This document shows, piece by piece, positions 54,090 to 63,245 of a stretch of 64,000 nt of DNA. The translations under genes were made by a program, and so were the position numbers. Below the pieces are notes generated by a model, which had not been told where the DNA came from, searched no databases, and saw nothing but the letters and a program-made list of their open reading frames with translations. Within the stretch, counting starts at the first letter, position 1. Every line of letters starts with the position of its first letter. Source of the stretch: UBA1351 sp964563505 (GTDB taxonomy: Bacteria; Bacillota; Clostridia; Lachnospirales; Vallitaleaceae); assembly GCA_964563505.1 (NCBI GenBank), contig CAZLXW010000012.1:12539-76538 (forward strand), read 5' to 3'.

Positions 54090-54150
54090 AAGTCTTACTT
54101 TAGCTTTCTGCATTGAAGCGCTGCAGAAAGCGTCAAGGACCTTTCCCGTT
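54090..54150 (+). repeat. Diverged hairpin element related to the terminator at 43266
   Basis: GCTTTCTGC (54103-54111) and GCAGAAAGC (54123-54131) form the stem core. The flank GTCAAGGACCTTTCC matches the right flank of the hairpin at 43296-43318 (GTCAAGGGCTTTTCC). The outer left arm carries extra bases and pairs imperfectly. It may be a second terminator or part of a dispersed hairpin family. Confidence 0.5.
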
Positions 54151-54268
54151 ACGAACAATATCTCTTCAAGATAACGCGACAGAGTCGATTTGTTCCGTTA
54201 TAATTCGAAACTATGATATAATAATGCGTATCTATGGTAATTTATTCTAAGCAAGGAGTATCAAAAAA

Positions 54269-55696
54269 ATGATAAATAAATATTTGGCTGTTATTGTATT
54301 GATTGCTATAGCATATTTGCTAACAGCTTGCAATGAAAGTTCAGAACAAAAAAATCCTTTGAATCCTGAAGAACCGACAACGGTTGTAGTGTGGCACTAT
54401 TATAATGGAAATATCAAAAACAAGTTTGACACACTAATAACTGAATTTAATGAAACGGTTGGAATGGAGAAGGGAATTGTAGTGGATGCCCAAAGCCAAG
54501 GAGATGTGAATCAGTTAGCGACAGCAGTCTATGAATCAGCAAATGCCACAATTGGAGCTGCTCCTATGCCGGATATTTTTGCAGCTTATCCTGACAATGC
54601 GATTCGTGTCCATGAAGTGAGCGAATTAGTTCCGTTGGATACCTATTTTACTATAGAAGAGTTGCAAGAATTTCGACAAGAATTTCTTGAAGAAGGACGT
54701 TTTTTATCCGATGAACGTTTATACATTATGCCAGTTGCAAAATCTTCTGAAAGCCTTTATGTGAATAAAACCTATTGGGATAAATTTGCGCTAGACAATG
54801 GTTTTGAACAAGAAGATTTAAAGACTTGGGAAAAACTAACAGACGTAGCAAAAAGTTATTATGAGAAAACAGGTCAAGGTTTTTTTGGTATTGATTCAAA
54901 TGCCAACTATATTTTGTTAGCAGGCATGCAGTTAGGTACAGAGATATTTACATATACAGAAGATAATGATGTAAAGTTTAATTTGGATAAAACGGTTGCC
55001 CGAAAGATTTGGGACTATTTTTATGTTCCTTATATACAGGGTTATTTTGTTAAGACAGGGAGATTTAGTTCGGATGATGCTAAGACGGGAACTGTTTTGG
55101 CATACACCGGTTCTACAGCAGGCGCGACTTACTTTCCTTCTGAAGTCACATTCAGTCAAAATCATGTCGAGTCGATTGAACCCTTAATTATGCCATACCC
55201 TTACTTTCAAGAAGGTCAAGCTTATGCGACTCAGCAAGGTGCAGGAATGTGTATGACAAAAAGTAATGATACACATGAGTATGCGGCAGCAGAATTTTTG
55301 CGATGGTTTACCAACACTCAACAAAATATCCGCTTTGCAATTTCAACAGGGTATATTCCGGTAAAAGAAGAGGCTCTTAATGAGGAGCTGATGATAAAAA
55401 CAATGCAAGAAGAAGCGATTAATAATCCAACCATTGAAGCGTCCATTCGTTCAACCGTTAAAATGTTTGAAGCGTATAGATTTTATAATAATAAACCGTT
55501 TGAAGGAAGTTATGAAATTCGGCTCTTATTAGAATCCCATTTGTCGAATAAAGTACTACGTGATTTAGAACGTATGAAATCAGAAGGATTAAAAGGGCAA
55601 GCTCGAGAAGAACGGATTAAGGAGCTGGTCTCAGAGGAAGCGTTTTTACAATGGTATCAGCAATTGGTAGAAGAAGCAGATCGTATATTAGAATAG
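54269..55696 (+). CDS. Solute-binding lipoprotein paired with a diguanylate cyclase
   Basis: Signal peptide with lipobox LLTAC (Cys21) and a family 1 ABC-type binding fold (475 residues; TVVVWHYYNGN at the start, then FAAYPDNAIRVHEVSELVPL). No permease genes flank it. Instead a Cache-GGDEF membrane protein gene follows 16 bases later. In known systems, binding proteins deliver ligands to sensors in this arrangement. The C-terminal helical extension of about 80 residues is rich in Glu/Arg and may contact the sensor. Confidence 0.8.
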   Translation: MINKYLAVIVLIAIAYLLTACNESSEQKNPLNPEEPTTVVVWHYYNGNIKNKFDTLITEFNETVGMEKGIVVDAQSQGDVNQLATAVYESANATIGAAPMPDIFAAYPDNAIRVHEVSELVPLDTYFTIEELQEFRQEFLEEGRFLSDERLYIMPVAKSSESLYVNKTYWDKFALDNGFEQEDLKTWEKLTDVAKSYYEKTGQGFFGIDSNANYILLAGMQLGTEIFTYTEDNDVKFNLDKTVARKIWDYFYVPYIQGYFVKTGRFSSDDAKTGTVLAYTGSTAGATYFPSEVTFSQNHVESIEPLIMPYPYFQEGQAYATQQGAGMCMTKSNDTHEYAAAEFLRWFTNTQQNIRFAISTGYIPVKEEALNEELMIKTMQEEAINNPTIEASIRSTVKMFEAYRFYNNKPFEGSYEIRLLLESHLSNKVLRDLERMKSEGLKGQAREERIKELVSEEAFLQWYQQLVEEADRILE

Positions 55697-55712
55697 TGAA
55701 AGAAGGCAGTAT

Positions 55713-57818
55713 ATGAAAAATGGATTTAGACAAAAAAATTCAATAATTATAAAATTGCCGGCTTTTGCTGTAAGTATAATTATTATACAATCAATTTTTA
55801 TACTAGCCGCATTGATATTTGGCGGTGTTATAAAACATGCTCGGCTCAATGCATACGAAACATTTCAAAATACGGTTAACAGTAGAAAAGCATATCTTGA
55901 ATTAGAGATGAAAAACCGATGGACCAATATAGATCCTTTTCTACGACAAATATCCGATGAACTTTCTCAACCTTCGAAATCAAATCAAGAGCGAATACAA
56001 AATCTTTCGCAGAATATAATGGATATGCTTCGGGCATCAAAAGGAACAGGCGCCTTCCTAGTTTTAATTGATGAACCAATAGAAGCACCCAATCAGAGCT
56101 TTTCTGCAATTCACATCAGAGATTATGATCCTTTAGCAAATGATTATGATAACAAAGATCTATATATGATTGTAGGACCATCTGAGATCGCAAAAAGGTA
56201 TAAAATTCCATTAGACCAAACATGGAGTTATGATCTTATGTTAAATGAAGACAATAGTGATTATATAACTAAGCCTTATGCTCAGGCAGGTCTTAGTTAT
56301 GACTCAAATTTGTTAGGATATTGGAGTCAACCCTTTAATTTATCCGAAAAAGATTTAGAGATTATAACCTATTCAATGCCGATTTTTGATTCGAATGGAG
56401 AGTTAAGAGGAGTTGTAGGGATAGAAATAACACTCAATTACTTGACTCAGTTTTTACCGGCAACAGATATTAAGTTGAAAAATTCATTAGGATATATGCT
56501 TGTTTATCAAGCCGATGAAACGTCTAAATATGAGCCCATGGTGATGACAGGAGCATTGCAGAAGCGATATATTAAAGAAGATGAAGCCCTTATTATTGAA
56601 GAAGAAAATGAAGAAGGTCAAATTTTTCGGTTGATGAATCATGAAGGAAAAGAGAAAATATATTTGAGTCTTAAAAAAATCAATCTTTATCGTCCCAATA
56701 CACCATTTGAAGAAGAATCATGGTTTTTAGCTGGGATGATGCATGAAAATGATCTGTTTTCTTATGTCCATCGAATTCAAAAAATATTAGCTTATGCTTT
56801 TATATTTTCATTAATTGTAGGTATTCTAGGTGGTTTTATTTTTAGTTATCGATTTGCAAAGCCAATAGTGAAGCTATCGAAAAGCGTACGTGAAAATCGT
56901 CGAGATGAAAAACTGAATATTGAAAAAACAGGTTTAGCAGAGGTGGATGATTTAGCGCTTGCTATGGAAGAGGTCAGCCGGGAACGCATTGATTCAGCAT
57001 CACGACTATCACGTATTATTAGTTTGCTGGATATGCCAATCGGTGCATTTGAAATTCGAGAGAGTAGCAATCAAGTTTTCTTAACAGAACAATTTCTGCG
57101 AATTGTTGGTGATTCCCATACAGATAAAGCAAAATTCAAAGAATTTTTAGAAGAAATCACACAAAAGCCAATAGATGAAGAAGAAGATATATTTCATATT
57201 GAAGGTAAAGATGAGAAATGGATTAAATTAAAAAAAATAGAAATGGATTATGTTCTTATTGGTATTATTCAAGATGTCACAGAAGAAGTACGACAAAAGC
57301 ATGAAATTCGACAAGAACGAGATGTAGACGGACTTACAAATGTCTTGAATCATCGAGCATTTAAAAGCTATATGAACAAAATATTAGGAAATAAAGCCAT
57401 AAAAACATCGGCGCTTCTTATGTTCGATTTGGATAATTTAAAACATATTAATGATTCATATGGTCATAAATGGGGAGATTATTACATCCAAGAAAGCGTT
57501 AACCGACTTCAAAAAATCGCTGATAGGGATCAAATGCTTTTGGGACGTCGGTCAGGTGATGAGTTTGTTTTGCTTTTGCATGAATTTGATAACAAGACCT
57601 TGATTCGTAAACAGATAAACCTTTTTTATGAGCGTTTACAAAAATCACCCCTCGTTTTTCCCGATCAAGTTGTACGTCAAATATATATTTCGGGTGGCTT
57701 GACCTGGATTAAAGAATGGCCGGCCGACTATGACGAATTATTACATAATGCAGATGAAGTCTTATATAAGTCAAAGTTTGAAAATAAGGGGACTTGGTCT
57801 GAGTATACTACAGAGTAA
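55713..57818 (+). CDS. Membrane diguanylate cyclase with extracellular Cache-like sensor
   Basis: Of 701 residues, an N-terminal membrane segment (15-40) and a second at about 350-372 enclose a 300-residue extracellular region containing dCache-like features (YSMPIFDSNGELRGVVGIEI). A HAMP-like linker and a PAS-like segment follow. The GGDEF domain at about 540-695 has FDLDNLKHINDSYGHKWGD and active-site loop SGDEF at 614-618. The first Gly is Ser, which many active enzymes tolerate. It should synthesise cyclic di-GMP in response to a ligand carried by the preceding lipoprotein. Confidence 0.85.
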   Translation: MKNGFRQKNSIIIKLPAFAVSIIIIQSIFILAALIFGGVIKHARLNAYETFQNTVNSRKAYLELEMKNRWTNIDPFLRQISDELSQPSKSNQERIQNLSQNIMDMLRASKGTGAFLVLIDEPIEAPNQSFSAIHIRDYDPLANDYDNKDLYMIVGPSEIAKRYKIPLDQTWSYDLMLNEDNSDYITKPYAQAGLSYDSNLLGYWSQPFNLSEKDLEIITYSMPIFDSNGELRGVVGIEITLNYLTQFLPATDIKLKNSLGYMLVYQADETSKYEPMVMTGALQKRYIKEDEALIIEEENEEGQIFRLMNHEGKEKIYLSLKKINLYRPNTPFEEESWFLAGMMHENDLFSYVHRIQKILAYAFIFSLIVGILGGFIFSYRFAKPIVKLSKSVRENRRDEKLNIEKTGLAEVDDLALAMEEVSRERIDSASRLSRIISLLDMPIGAFEIRESSNQVFLTEQFLRIVGDSHTDKAKFKEFLEEITQKPIDEEEDIFHIEGKDEKWIKLKKIEMDYVLIGIIQDVTEEVRQKHEIRQERDVDGLTNVLNHRAFKSYMNKILGNKAIKTSALLMFDLDNLKHINDSYGHKWGDYYIQESVNRLQKIADRDQMLLGRRSGDEFVLLLHEFDNKTLIRKQINLFYERLQKSPLVFPDQVVRQIYISGGLTWIKEWPADYDELLHNADEVLYKSKFENKGTWSEYTTE

Positions 57819-58073
57819 TTAAAGGAGCTCTTTCTTTGATATGGATGTTTTGACTTGAATATCGGGTATTTTTCCTAGTTTTCCTGTGAGACTATTTATT
57901 TCATTAAGTTCTCCAACGACAGTGATACAGATTACTGAAAGATCTTCATCAACAAGGGGTAAGCCCATGCGTCCACGAATGAGATGTTTGTAACTGGCAA
58001 CAGTTTTGTTAAAAAGAATGTGTGTATCTTCAGGTTTTTCTAGAATAGCACTAATGACGGCGACACGTTTCAT
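57819..58073 (-). CDS. TM1266-family iron-only hydrogenase system putative regulator
   Basis: This 84-residue ferredoxin-fold (ACT/NikR-C-like) protein matches the TM1266 family closely: VAVISAILEKPEDTHILFN, HLIRGRMGLPLVDED, then SVICITVVGELNEINSLTGK and a final IPDIQVKTS strand. The family is annotated as an [FeFe]-hydrogenase system regulator from genomic context; its ligand is unknown. No hydrogenase maturation genes appear in this window. It converges with the cyclase gene with no spacing and precedes nothing else downstream. Confidence 0.82.
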   Translation of the reverse strand: MKRVAVISAILEKPEDTHILFNKTVASYKHLIRGRMGLPLVDEDLSVICITVVGELNEINSLTGKLGKIPDIQVKTSISKKELL

Positions 58074-58087
58074 AATAAGGATCTCCT

Positions 58088-58423
58088 TTAAATAAAAACA
58101 TATTGAACGAGCAACATATATAGAACAGTACCTGTTCCAATACTAAGCAAAACATTTTCCTTCCAGGAATGGATGAGGATAATATAAGTAATGGCAATAA
58201 GCTCAGGAAGCCAATGGCTGACTTGGTCAAAGCGAAGATGCTTTAAGCAATAAACGACAAGAAGTCCAATTGCTGCATAAGGTAAAACTTGACCTAAGTA
58301 ACGGATATAGGCATTCTTTGACTTTGGATTAGAAAAAAGTATAAAAGGCAAAAAACGAGTAATCATTGTTCCAAGTGCCACCATGAGTATAATGATGAGC
58401 GTTTGAAGTGAAGTTAATGTCAT
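58088..58423 (-). CDS. azlD: AzlD-family branched-chain amino acid exporter small subunit
   Basis: A 111-residue membrane protein with four hydrophobic segments and the AzlD pattern MVALGTMITRFLPFILF and GQVLPYAAIGLLVVYCL. It forms the exporter with AzlC, whose gene overlaps its start by four bases. The TM1266-like gene follows 14 bases downstream and is probably in the same transcript. Confidence 0.88.
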   Translation of the reverse strand: MTLTSLQTLIIILMVALGTMITRFLPFILFSNPKSKNAYIRYLGQVLPYAAIGLLVVYCLKHLRFDQVSHWLPELIAITYIILIHSWKENVLLSIGTGTVLYMLLVQYVFI

Positions 58424-59106
58424 AATGCGCTCTCCTTTTTGGTCATGGATAAAGTGATTAAGATGACAAGCATAGACGGAAGAATAAATTGCTCAGGACC
58501 AAAAATATATAAGCAAAGAACAGAACTTATGATTCCGATGAGAGCCGGTTTGCGATTGTTTGCTTTTTTCCATTGACTAACAAAAATGACGATAAAAAGT
58601 GCTGTTAATACAAAATCAAGTCCCTTCGTGTTTATTAGAAGCATATTTCCAATGAGTCCTCCGATAACGGAACCCATAACCCAATAGCTATGATCAAGTA
58701 AGGTGACATAAAAATAAAACCATTTCCTATCAACACTTTCCGGTGGATCAATAGCGCATAGAATCGAAAACGTCTCGTCGCAAAGGCCGAAAATGAGATA
58801 GGGTTTTAATCGTCCGGTATTCTCATATTTATCTAAAAAAGAAAGTCCATAAAAGACATGTCTAGCATTGACCATGAGTGTTACAAGTAAGGCATAAATC
58901 GGATTAAAAACGCTCGTTAGAAAAAATATGGCAACATATTGGGCTGAACCTGCAAAAGCTATAAAACTCATTAAAAATATCCAACTGATACCATAACCTT
59001 TGGAGTTCATTAAAATTCCATAGGCAATACCTAAAAAACTAAACCCTGTTAGTACGGGAATTGTATGGGGAAATGCAGTTTTTATAACTTGCAAGTGCTT
59101 TTTCAT
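58420..59106 (-). CDS. azlC: AzlC-family branched-chain amino acid exporter large subunit
   Basis: The 228-residue membrane protein has AzlC signatures: SFLGIAYGILMNSKGYG near residues 24-40, MSFIAFAGSAQYVA, NARHVFYGLSFLDKY and GLCDETFSI. With AzlD it exports valine, leucine or isoleucine and analogues. It heads the leftward operon AzlC-AzlD-TM1266-like. Confidence 0.9.
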   Translation of the reverse strand: MKKHLQVIKTAFPHTIPVLTGFSFLGIAYGILMNSKGYGISWIFLMSFIAFAGSAQYVAIFFLTSVFNPIYALLVTLMVNARHVFYGLSFLDKYENTGRLKPYLIFGLCDETFSILCAIDPPESVDRKWFYFYVTLLDHSYWVMGSVIGGLIGNMLLINTKGLDFVLTALFIVIFVSQWKKANNRKPALIGIISSVLCLYIFGPEQFILPSMLVILITLSMTKKESAL

Positions 59107-59209
59107 GAGGTCACCTAAGTCTCTTCGATTTATTTAGCTACATATAAGGTATGTTAATAAAAAGCGCTATCTTTGTCAATGGATATATGATAAGAAGCGA
59201 ATATATTTC

Positions 59210-59238
59210 TTGTTGAATAACACAAAATGTGATAATAT
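59210..59238 (+). promoter_or_regulatory. Promoter of the FakA-DegV fusion gene
   Basis: TTGTTG (59210-59215), 17-base spacer, TAATAT (59233-59238), 66 bases before the start codon. The 198-base divergent gap with azlC shows no other strong element. Confidence 0.5.
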
Positions 59239-59304
59239 TAAAGAAGAAAACAATATAGTAATTATTATTCAATATATACTACTGAATATAATGGAGGGTT
59301 GTTT

Positions 59305-61098
59305 ATGGTGATTACAAGCAAGCAAGTTTTGGATTTATTTCTGCATGGAGCACATAAAGTTATTGATAATAAAGAAATGTTAAACCGAATTAATGTGTTT
59401 CCGGTTCAAGATGGTGATACAGGAAGTAATTTAGCATCAATGATGCGAACGATTATTCATCAATCTGAAGAAAAAGAAACGGTCAAAGCCACATTAGAAT
59501 CCGTTGCTGATGCAGCTCTTTATGGTGCGAGAGGAAATTCGGGCATTATTTTTGCCCAATACTTAACAGGGTTAAGTGAATCGGTTATTGACCGCGACAC
59601 AATCTCAATTCAGGAATATGCACAAGCCAGTAGCTTAGCGGTAAAATATGCCTATGATTCGATAGAAAATCCGGTTGAAGGAACAATGATATCTGTCATG
59701 CGTGAATGGGGAACGGCTCTGATGCATGCGGCAACAAATAAGGATGTTATTTCGGAGATTTTTGAATATGCTTTTGAACATACCCAAAGTGCCTTAAAAA
59801 AGACGAAAGAGCAACTAGAAGTTTTACGAAAAGCCGGAGTTGTGGATTCAGGAGCGCAAGGCTTTACGTTTTTTGTTGAGGGTGCTTTATATTTTTTGAA
59901 AAATGGATCGAGTTTAGATCAATCAATAATTATTGATACAATAAATGACACACTCTTTACACCAACAGAGATGAATCACACAGGCCAAGATGAATACAGA
60001 TATTGTACGGAATGTCTTATTGAAGGCACCGATATTGAACAGCATGCCCTTAAAGAAACGTTAAAAACCTTTGGAGATTCGGTAGTTGTTGCAGGTAATT
60101 TGCGAAAATCTCGAATTCATATTCATACAAATGAACCGGCGAAAGTATTTGAATATCTCTATCAGCAAGGAATCATGGTTTTCCAAAAAATTGACGATAT
60201 GTTTAAACAAGAGGAAGTCGTTCATCATAGGAAGAGCCAAATTGCCCTTGTAACCGATAGCATCGCAGATCTCCCCCAAGAAATTATTGATGATGAGCAA
60301 ATTCATATTGTGCATTTAGATATTTTATATAATAATATCTCATATAAGGATAAATTGACGATTCGTCCGACGACACTCCTTGATATCTCAAAAGAGGATA
60401 AAGTGTTGCCAACGTCATCCCAGCCTGGCCCGAAACAGATTGAAAACATTTTGGATTATTTATCAACCTATTACGATTCGGTTATCGTATTAACAGTCTC
60501 AAAAGCTTTGAGTGGGACATATAATAATTTTGTAAAAGTTGCAGAAAAGTTTGACAAACCTAATTTTAAAATCAGCATCGTAAATACAAAACAAAATTCC
60601 GGAGCTCAAGGATTACTGGTTAAAAGATGCGCTGAATATATTTCTATGGGATTAAATCATGATGATATTGTGAATAAAATCCAAGCGGATACCTCTCGAT
60701 GCAAAATATTAGTTCAAGTACGCACCTTGGATAATATGATAAAATCAGGACGATTAAGCCTCCGCGCTGGAAAGATTGCAAAGCTTATTGGTATGATGCC
60801 GATTATTACTCTTGATGAAGAAGGACAAGGCGTTATTGACAGTATTGCCTTCTCGGATAAAGGGAGTAATAAAAAGTTGGAAAAACATATTCGTCAAATC
60901 ATGAAAAGCCATGATATTGCTGAGTATAGTATAGTTCATGTTAACAATGAAAAAGAAGCAGGGCAACTTGCGCTTCAAATGGAGAGAATCATTGGAAAAT
61001 CACCGGTATATATTTCGGACACATCATCAGTTATTGCGGTAAGTGCAGGTGAAGGCGTTGTCGCATTATCGTATCGATTAACAGAGGAGGAAGCGTAA
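59305..61098 (+). CDS. DhaL/FakA-DegV fusion protein, putative fatty-acid kinase
   Basis: ATG 59305 is chosen, six bases after TGGAGGG. Residues 5-200 are a DhaL (DAK2) kinase domain with NVFPVQDGDTGSNLASMM and YGARGNSGIIFAQYL. Residues about 225-300 match the FakA middle domain (YCTECLIEGTDIEQHALKET, then HIHTNEPAKVFEYL). Residues 310-597 are a DegV/FakB lipid-binding domain (ALVTDSIADLPQEII, LPTSSQPGP, SGTYNNF). In the known system FakA phosphorylates fatty acids held by a separate FakB; here both are one chain. Confidence 0.85.
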   Translation: MVITSKQVLDLFLHGAHKVIDNKEMLNRINVFPVQDGDTGSNLASMMRTIIHQSEEKETVKATLESVADAALYGARGNSGIIFAQYLTGLSESVIDRDTISIQEYAQASSLAVKYAYDSIENPVEGTMISVMREWGTALMHAATNKDVISEIFEYAFEHTQSALKKTKEQLEVLRKAGVVDSGAQGFTFFVEGALYFLKNGSSLDQSIIIDTINDTLFTPTEMNHTGQDEYRYCTECLIEGTDIEQHALKETLKTFGDSVVVAGNLRKSRIHIHTNEPAKVFEYLYQQGIMVFQKIDDMFKQEEVVHHRKSQIALVTDSIADLPQEIIDDEQIHIVHLDILYNNISYKDKLTIRPTTLLDISKEDKVLPTSSQPGPKQIENILDYLSTYYDSVIVLTVSKALSGTYNNFVKVAEKFDKPNFKISIVNTKQNSGAQGLLVKRCAEYISMGLNHDDIVNKIQADTSRCKILVQVRTLDNMIKSGRLSLRAGKIAKLIGMMPIITLDEEGQGVIDSIAFSDKGSNKKLEKHIRQIMKSHDIAEYSIVHVNNEKEAGQLALQMERIIGKSPVYISDTSSVIAVSAGEGVVALSYRLTEEEA

Positions 61099-61865
61099 TG
61101 TATTTAGAAACATTTGCTATACTATTCATGTTTTTTGTTGTAGTGTTTATTATAGGGCAAATTCTTAAAGATAATTCCATTGTAGATATAGCATGGGGAG
61201 CCGGCTTTGTTGTTTCAGCATTGTATACATTTTTCCGTAATCCGGAGAGTGGATTAAAAGGAATTCTATTAACGCTTGCAGTCAGTATATGGGGAAGTCG
61301 GCTAACATACCATCTTGCCAAACGTAATTTAGGCAAGCCGGAAGACTATCGCTATGTCAATATGCGCAAGCGATGGGGAAACAAATATGTACTCATTAAA
61401 TCATTTCTAAATGTCTATTTATTGCAGTGTGTGATTCAATATATTGTTACTTTACCTGTAATATATGGAAATACGACAGCACAGCAGGAGCTTTACGTAT
61501 ATAATGTAATTGGAATTGTCCTTTGGGGCATTGGCTTCTTTTTTGAAGCTTATGGCGATTACCAACTTAAACAATTTAAAAAAGATCCGAACAATAAAGG
61601 CCGCCTAATGACGAGCGGTTTGTGGGCATTAACACGACACCCAAATTATTTTGGAGATTCAGCAATGTGGTTTGGTATTTTTTTAATCGCATTATCCGGC
61701 CTAAGCGGATTATGGATTATCGTCGGACCGGTATTAATGACATTTTTCTTAGTGTTTGTATCGGGTGTAAGATTATTAGAGAAGAAGTATGAGGGACGAG
61801 AAGATTTTGAAGCATATAAAAAACGAACCAATGCATTTATACCATGGTTCCAAAAAAAAATCTAA
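61098..61865 (+). CDS. DUF1295 (steroid 5-alpha-reductase-like) membrane protein
   Basis: The 255-residue protein has about six membrane segments, and its C-terminal half matches DUF1295/isoprenylcysteine methyltransferase-like proteins: LMTSGLWALTRHPNYFGDSA near residues 170-189 and a final FEAYKKRTNAFIPWF. It begins at TAATG overlapping the FakA-DegV stop. Members are reductases or methyltransferases of lipids; the role here is unknown, but linkage to a fatty-acid kinase suggests lipid metabolism. Confidence 0.78.
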   Translation: MYLETFAILFMFFVVVFIIGQILKDNSIVDIAWGAGFVVSALYTFFRNPESGLKGILLTLAVSIWGSRLTYHLAKRNLGKPEDYRYVNMRKRWGNKYVLIKSFLNVYLLQCVIQYIVTLPVIYGNTTAQQELYVYNVIGIVLWGIGFFFEAYGDYQLKQFKKDPNNKGRLMTSGLWALTRHPNYFGDSAMWFGIFLIALSGLSGLWIIVGPVLMTFFLVFVSGVRLLEKKYEGREDFEAYKKRTNAFIPWFQKKI

Positions 61866-61883
61866 TCATTCAGGAGGTTTCAA

Positions 61884-62144
61884 ATGAATCATTTTGACAT
61901 TTATGAAGACATTTATAACGATCAATTCGATAAAACATATCGATTTACAATGGCAGGGCTAACAGGCGACATCAAAGAAGATATTCATATATTAGAAACA
62001 ACAATTCATACTTTGTTTGAATATCAAGGTCAGGATTGGATTGGCCGTGGAGAGCTTTTCCTAGCAAGAAATAATGCAACGATTGCAGCAACAGAGATGG
62101 TCTTAACCAAGCTTAAGGATCAGTTAAAGGAGAATGCAAGTTGA
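61884..62144 (+). CDS. Small conserved-looking protein of unknown function
   Basis: An 86-residue acidic, probably helical protein (NHFDIYEDIYNDQFDKTYRF at the start). It has a good AGGAGG site 18 bases after the DUF1295 gene, and its end overlaps the DUF523-DUF1722 gene by four bases. The middle helix TGDIKEDIHILETTIHTLFE and C-terminal AATEMVLTKLKDQL could pair as a coiled coil or helical bundle. I do not recognise the family. Confidence 0.6.
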   Translation: MNHFDIYEDIYNDQFDKTYRFTMAGLTGDIKEDIHILETTIHTLFEYQGQDWIGRGELFLARNNATIAATEMVLTKLKDQLKENAS

Positions 62145-63109
62145 AAAAAAAACCGCAAGTGTTTTTAAGTAAATGTATTGAACATGGTTATTGTCGTTAT
62201 GATGGAAGTCAAATCAGCAGTATATTTATAAAAAAATTAGAAAAGTATGTTGACTTTATCATGGCTTGTCCGGAAGTGGAAATCGGATTACCTATACCAA
62301 GAGAAGCAATACGTATAATTAAAGCTAAAGATACTGAACGTTTGGTATCGTCCCAGACCGGAGTAGATGTAACCGAAAAAATGGAACAGTATGCCAAGAA
62401 GTATGTCAGTGAGTTAAAAGATCGTAATATTCATGGATTTATTCTTAAAAGTCGTTCGCCATCATGTGGTATCAAAGATGTTAAAACATATAAAACCGTT
62501 GGTAAAACACCTTCAACTGGGGATAAAACAAGAGGTTTTTTTGGCCGTGTTATTTTGGAAAATTACGATGGTTACCCCATTGAAGATGAAGGCCGTTTGA
62601 TGAATTACAATATTCGCGAACATTTTTTAACACAAATATATACGTTGATGGATTTTGATGAGGTTATTGAAAAGAATACAATGAAGGCGCTCATTGATTT
62701 TCATAGCAAGAACAAATACCTACTCATGGCATATCATCAAATGCGTCAAAGAGAATTAGGAAAAATTGTTGCAAATCATGAAAACAAAAAAGTAAATGAT
62801 GTTATTCACTCTTATGGAGAATTATTAAGACGAAGCTTAGAAAAACCTTTACGACGCGGTACCAATATTAACATGCTGATGCATTTATTTGGATATTTTA
62901 AAAAAGACTTATCAGCTAGTGAAAAGGCCTATTTTCTAGATACACTAGAAAAATATCATTTGAAAAAAGTACCCTTTAGTGTTCCGATTGCAATTATTCA
63001 TGCATGGGTCATTCGCTTTGATGAGAAATACCTTAAACAACAAACCATTTTTGAACCCTATCCATCGGAAATTTTAGATGTCAATGATTCGGGAAAAGGG
63101 ATTGACTAG
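62141..63109 (+). CDS. DUF523-DUF1722 (YbgA-type) fusion protein
   Basis: A TTG start at 62141 follows AAAGGAG by eight bases and overlaps the preceding stop codon. Residues 1-150 are a DUF523 domain with Cys12, Cys18 (LSKCIEHGYCRYDG), a Cys in MACPEVEIGLP and RSPSCGIK. TudS-type members use such cysteines for an iron-sulfur cluster that removes sulfur from thiouracil. Residues 195-310 are DUF1722 (LIDFHSKNKYLLMAYHQMRQ). The combined activity is undetermined. Confidence 0.83.
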   Translation: MKKKPQVFLSKCIEHGYCRYDGSQISSIFIKKLEKYVDFIMACPEVEIGLPIPREAIRIIKAKDTERLVSSQTGVDVTEKMEQYAKKYVSELKDRNIHGFILKSRSPSCGIKDVKTYKTVGKTPSTGDKTRGFFGRVILENYDGYPIEDEGRLMNYNIREHFLTQIYTLMDFDEVIEKNTMKALIDFHSKNKYLLMAYHQMRQRELGKIVANHENKKVNDVIHSYGELLRRSLEKPLRRGTNINMLMHLFGYFKKDLSASEKAYFLDTLEKYHLKKVPFSVPIAIIHAWVIRFDEKYLKQQTIFEPYPSEILDVNDSGKGID

Positions 63110-63245
63110 ATAAATTCATGTAAAAACATATTAAAATCAACAAGATACACACTTTTTTGACTGTTTTTTTGCATCTTTTTTTATTAGAATAGAACAAGAA
63201 GCTCGTTTAAGAACTTTTGTTGAGTAGATAAAAAAGGATTAGATT

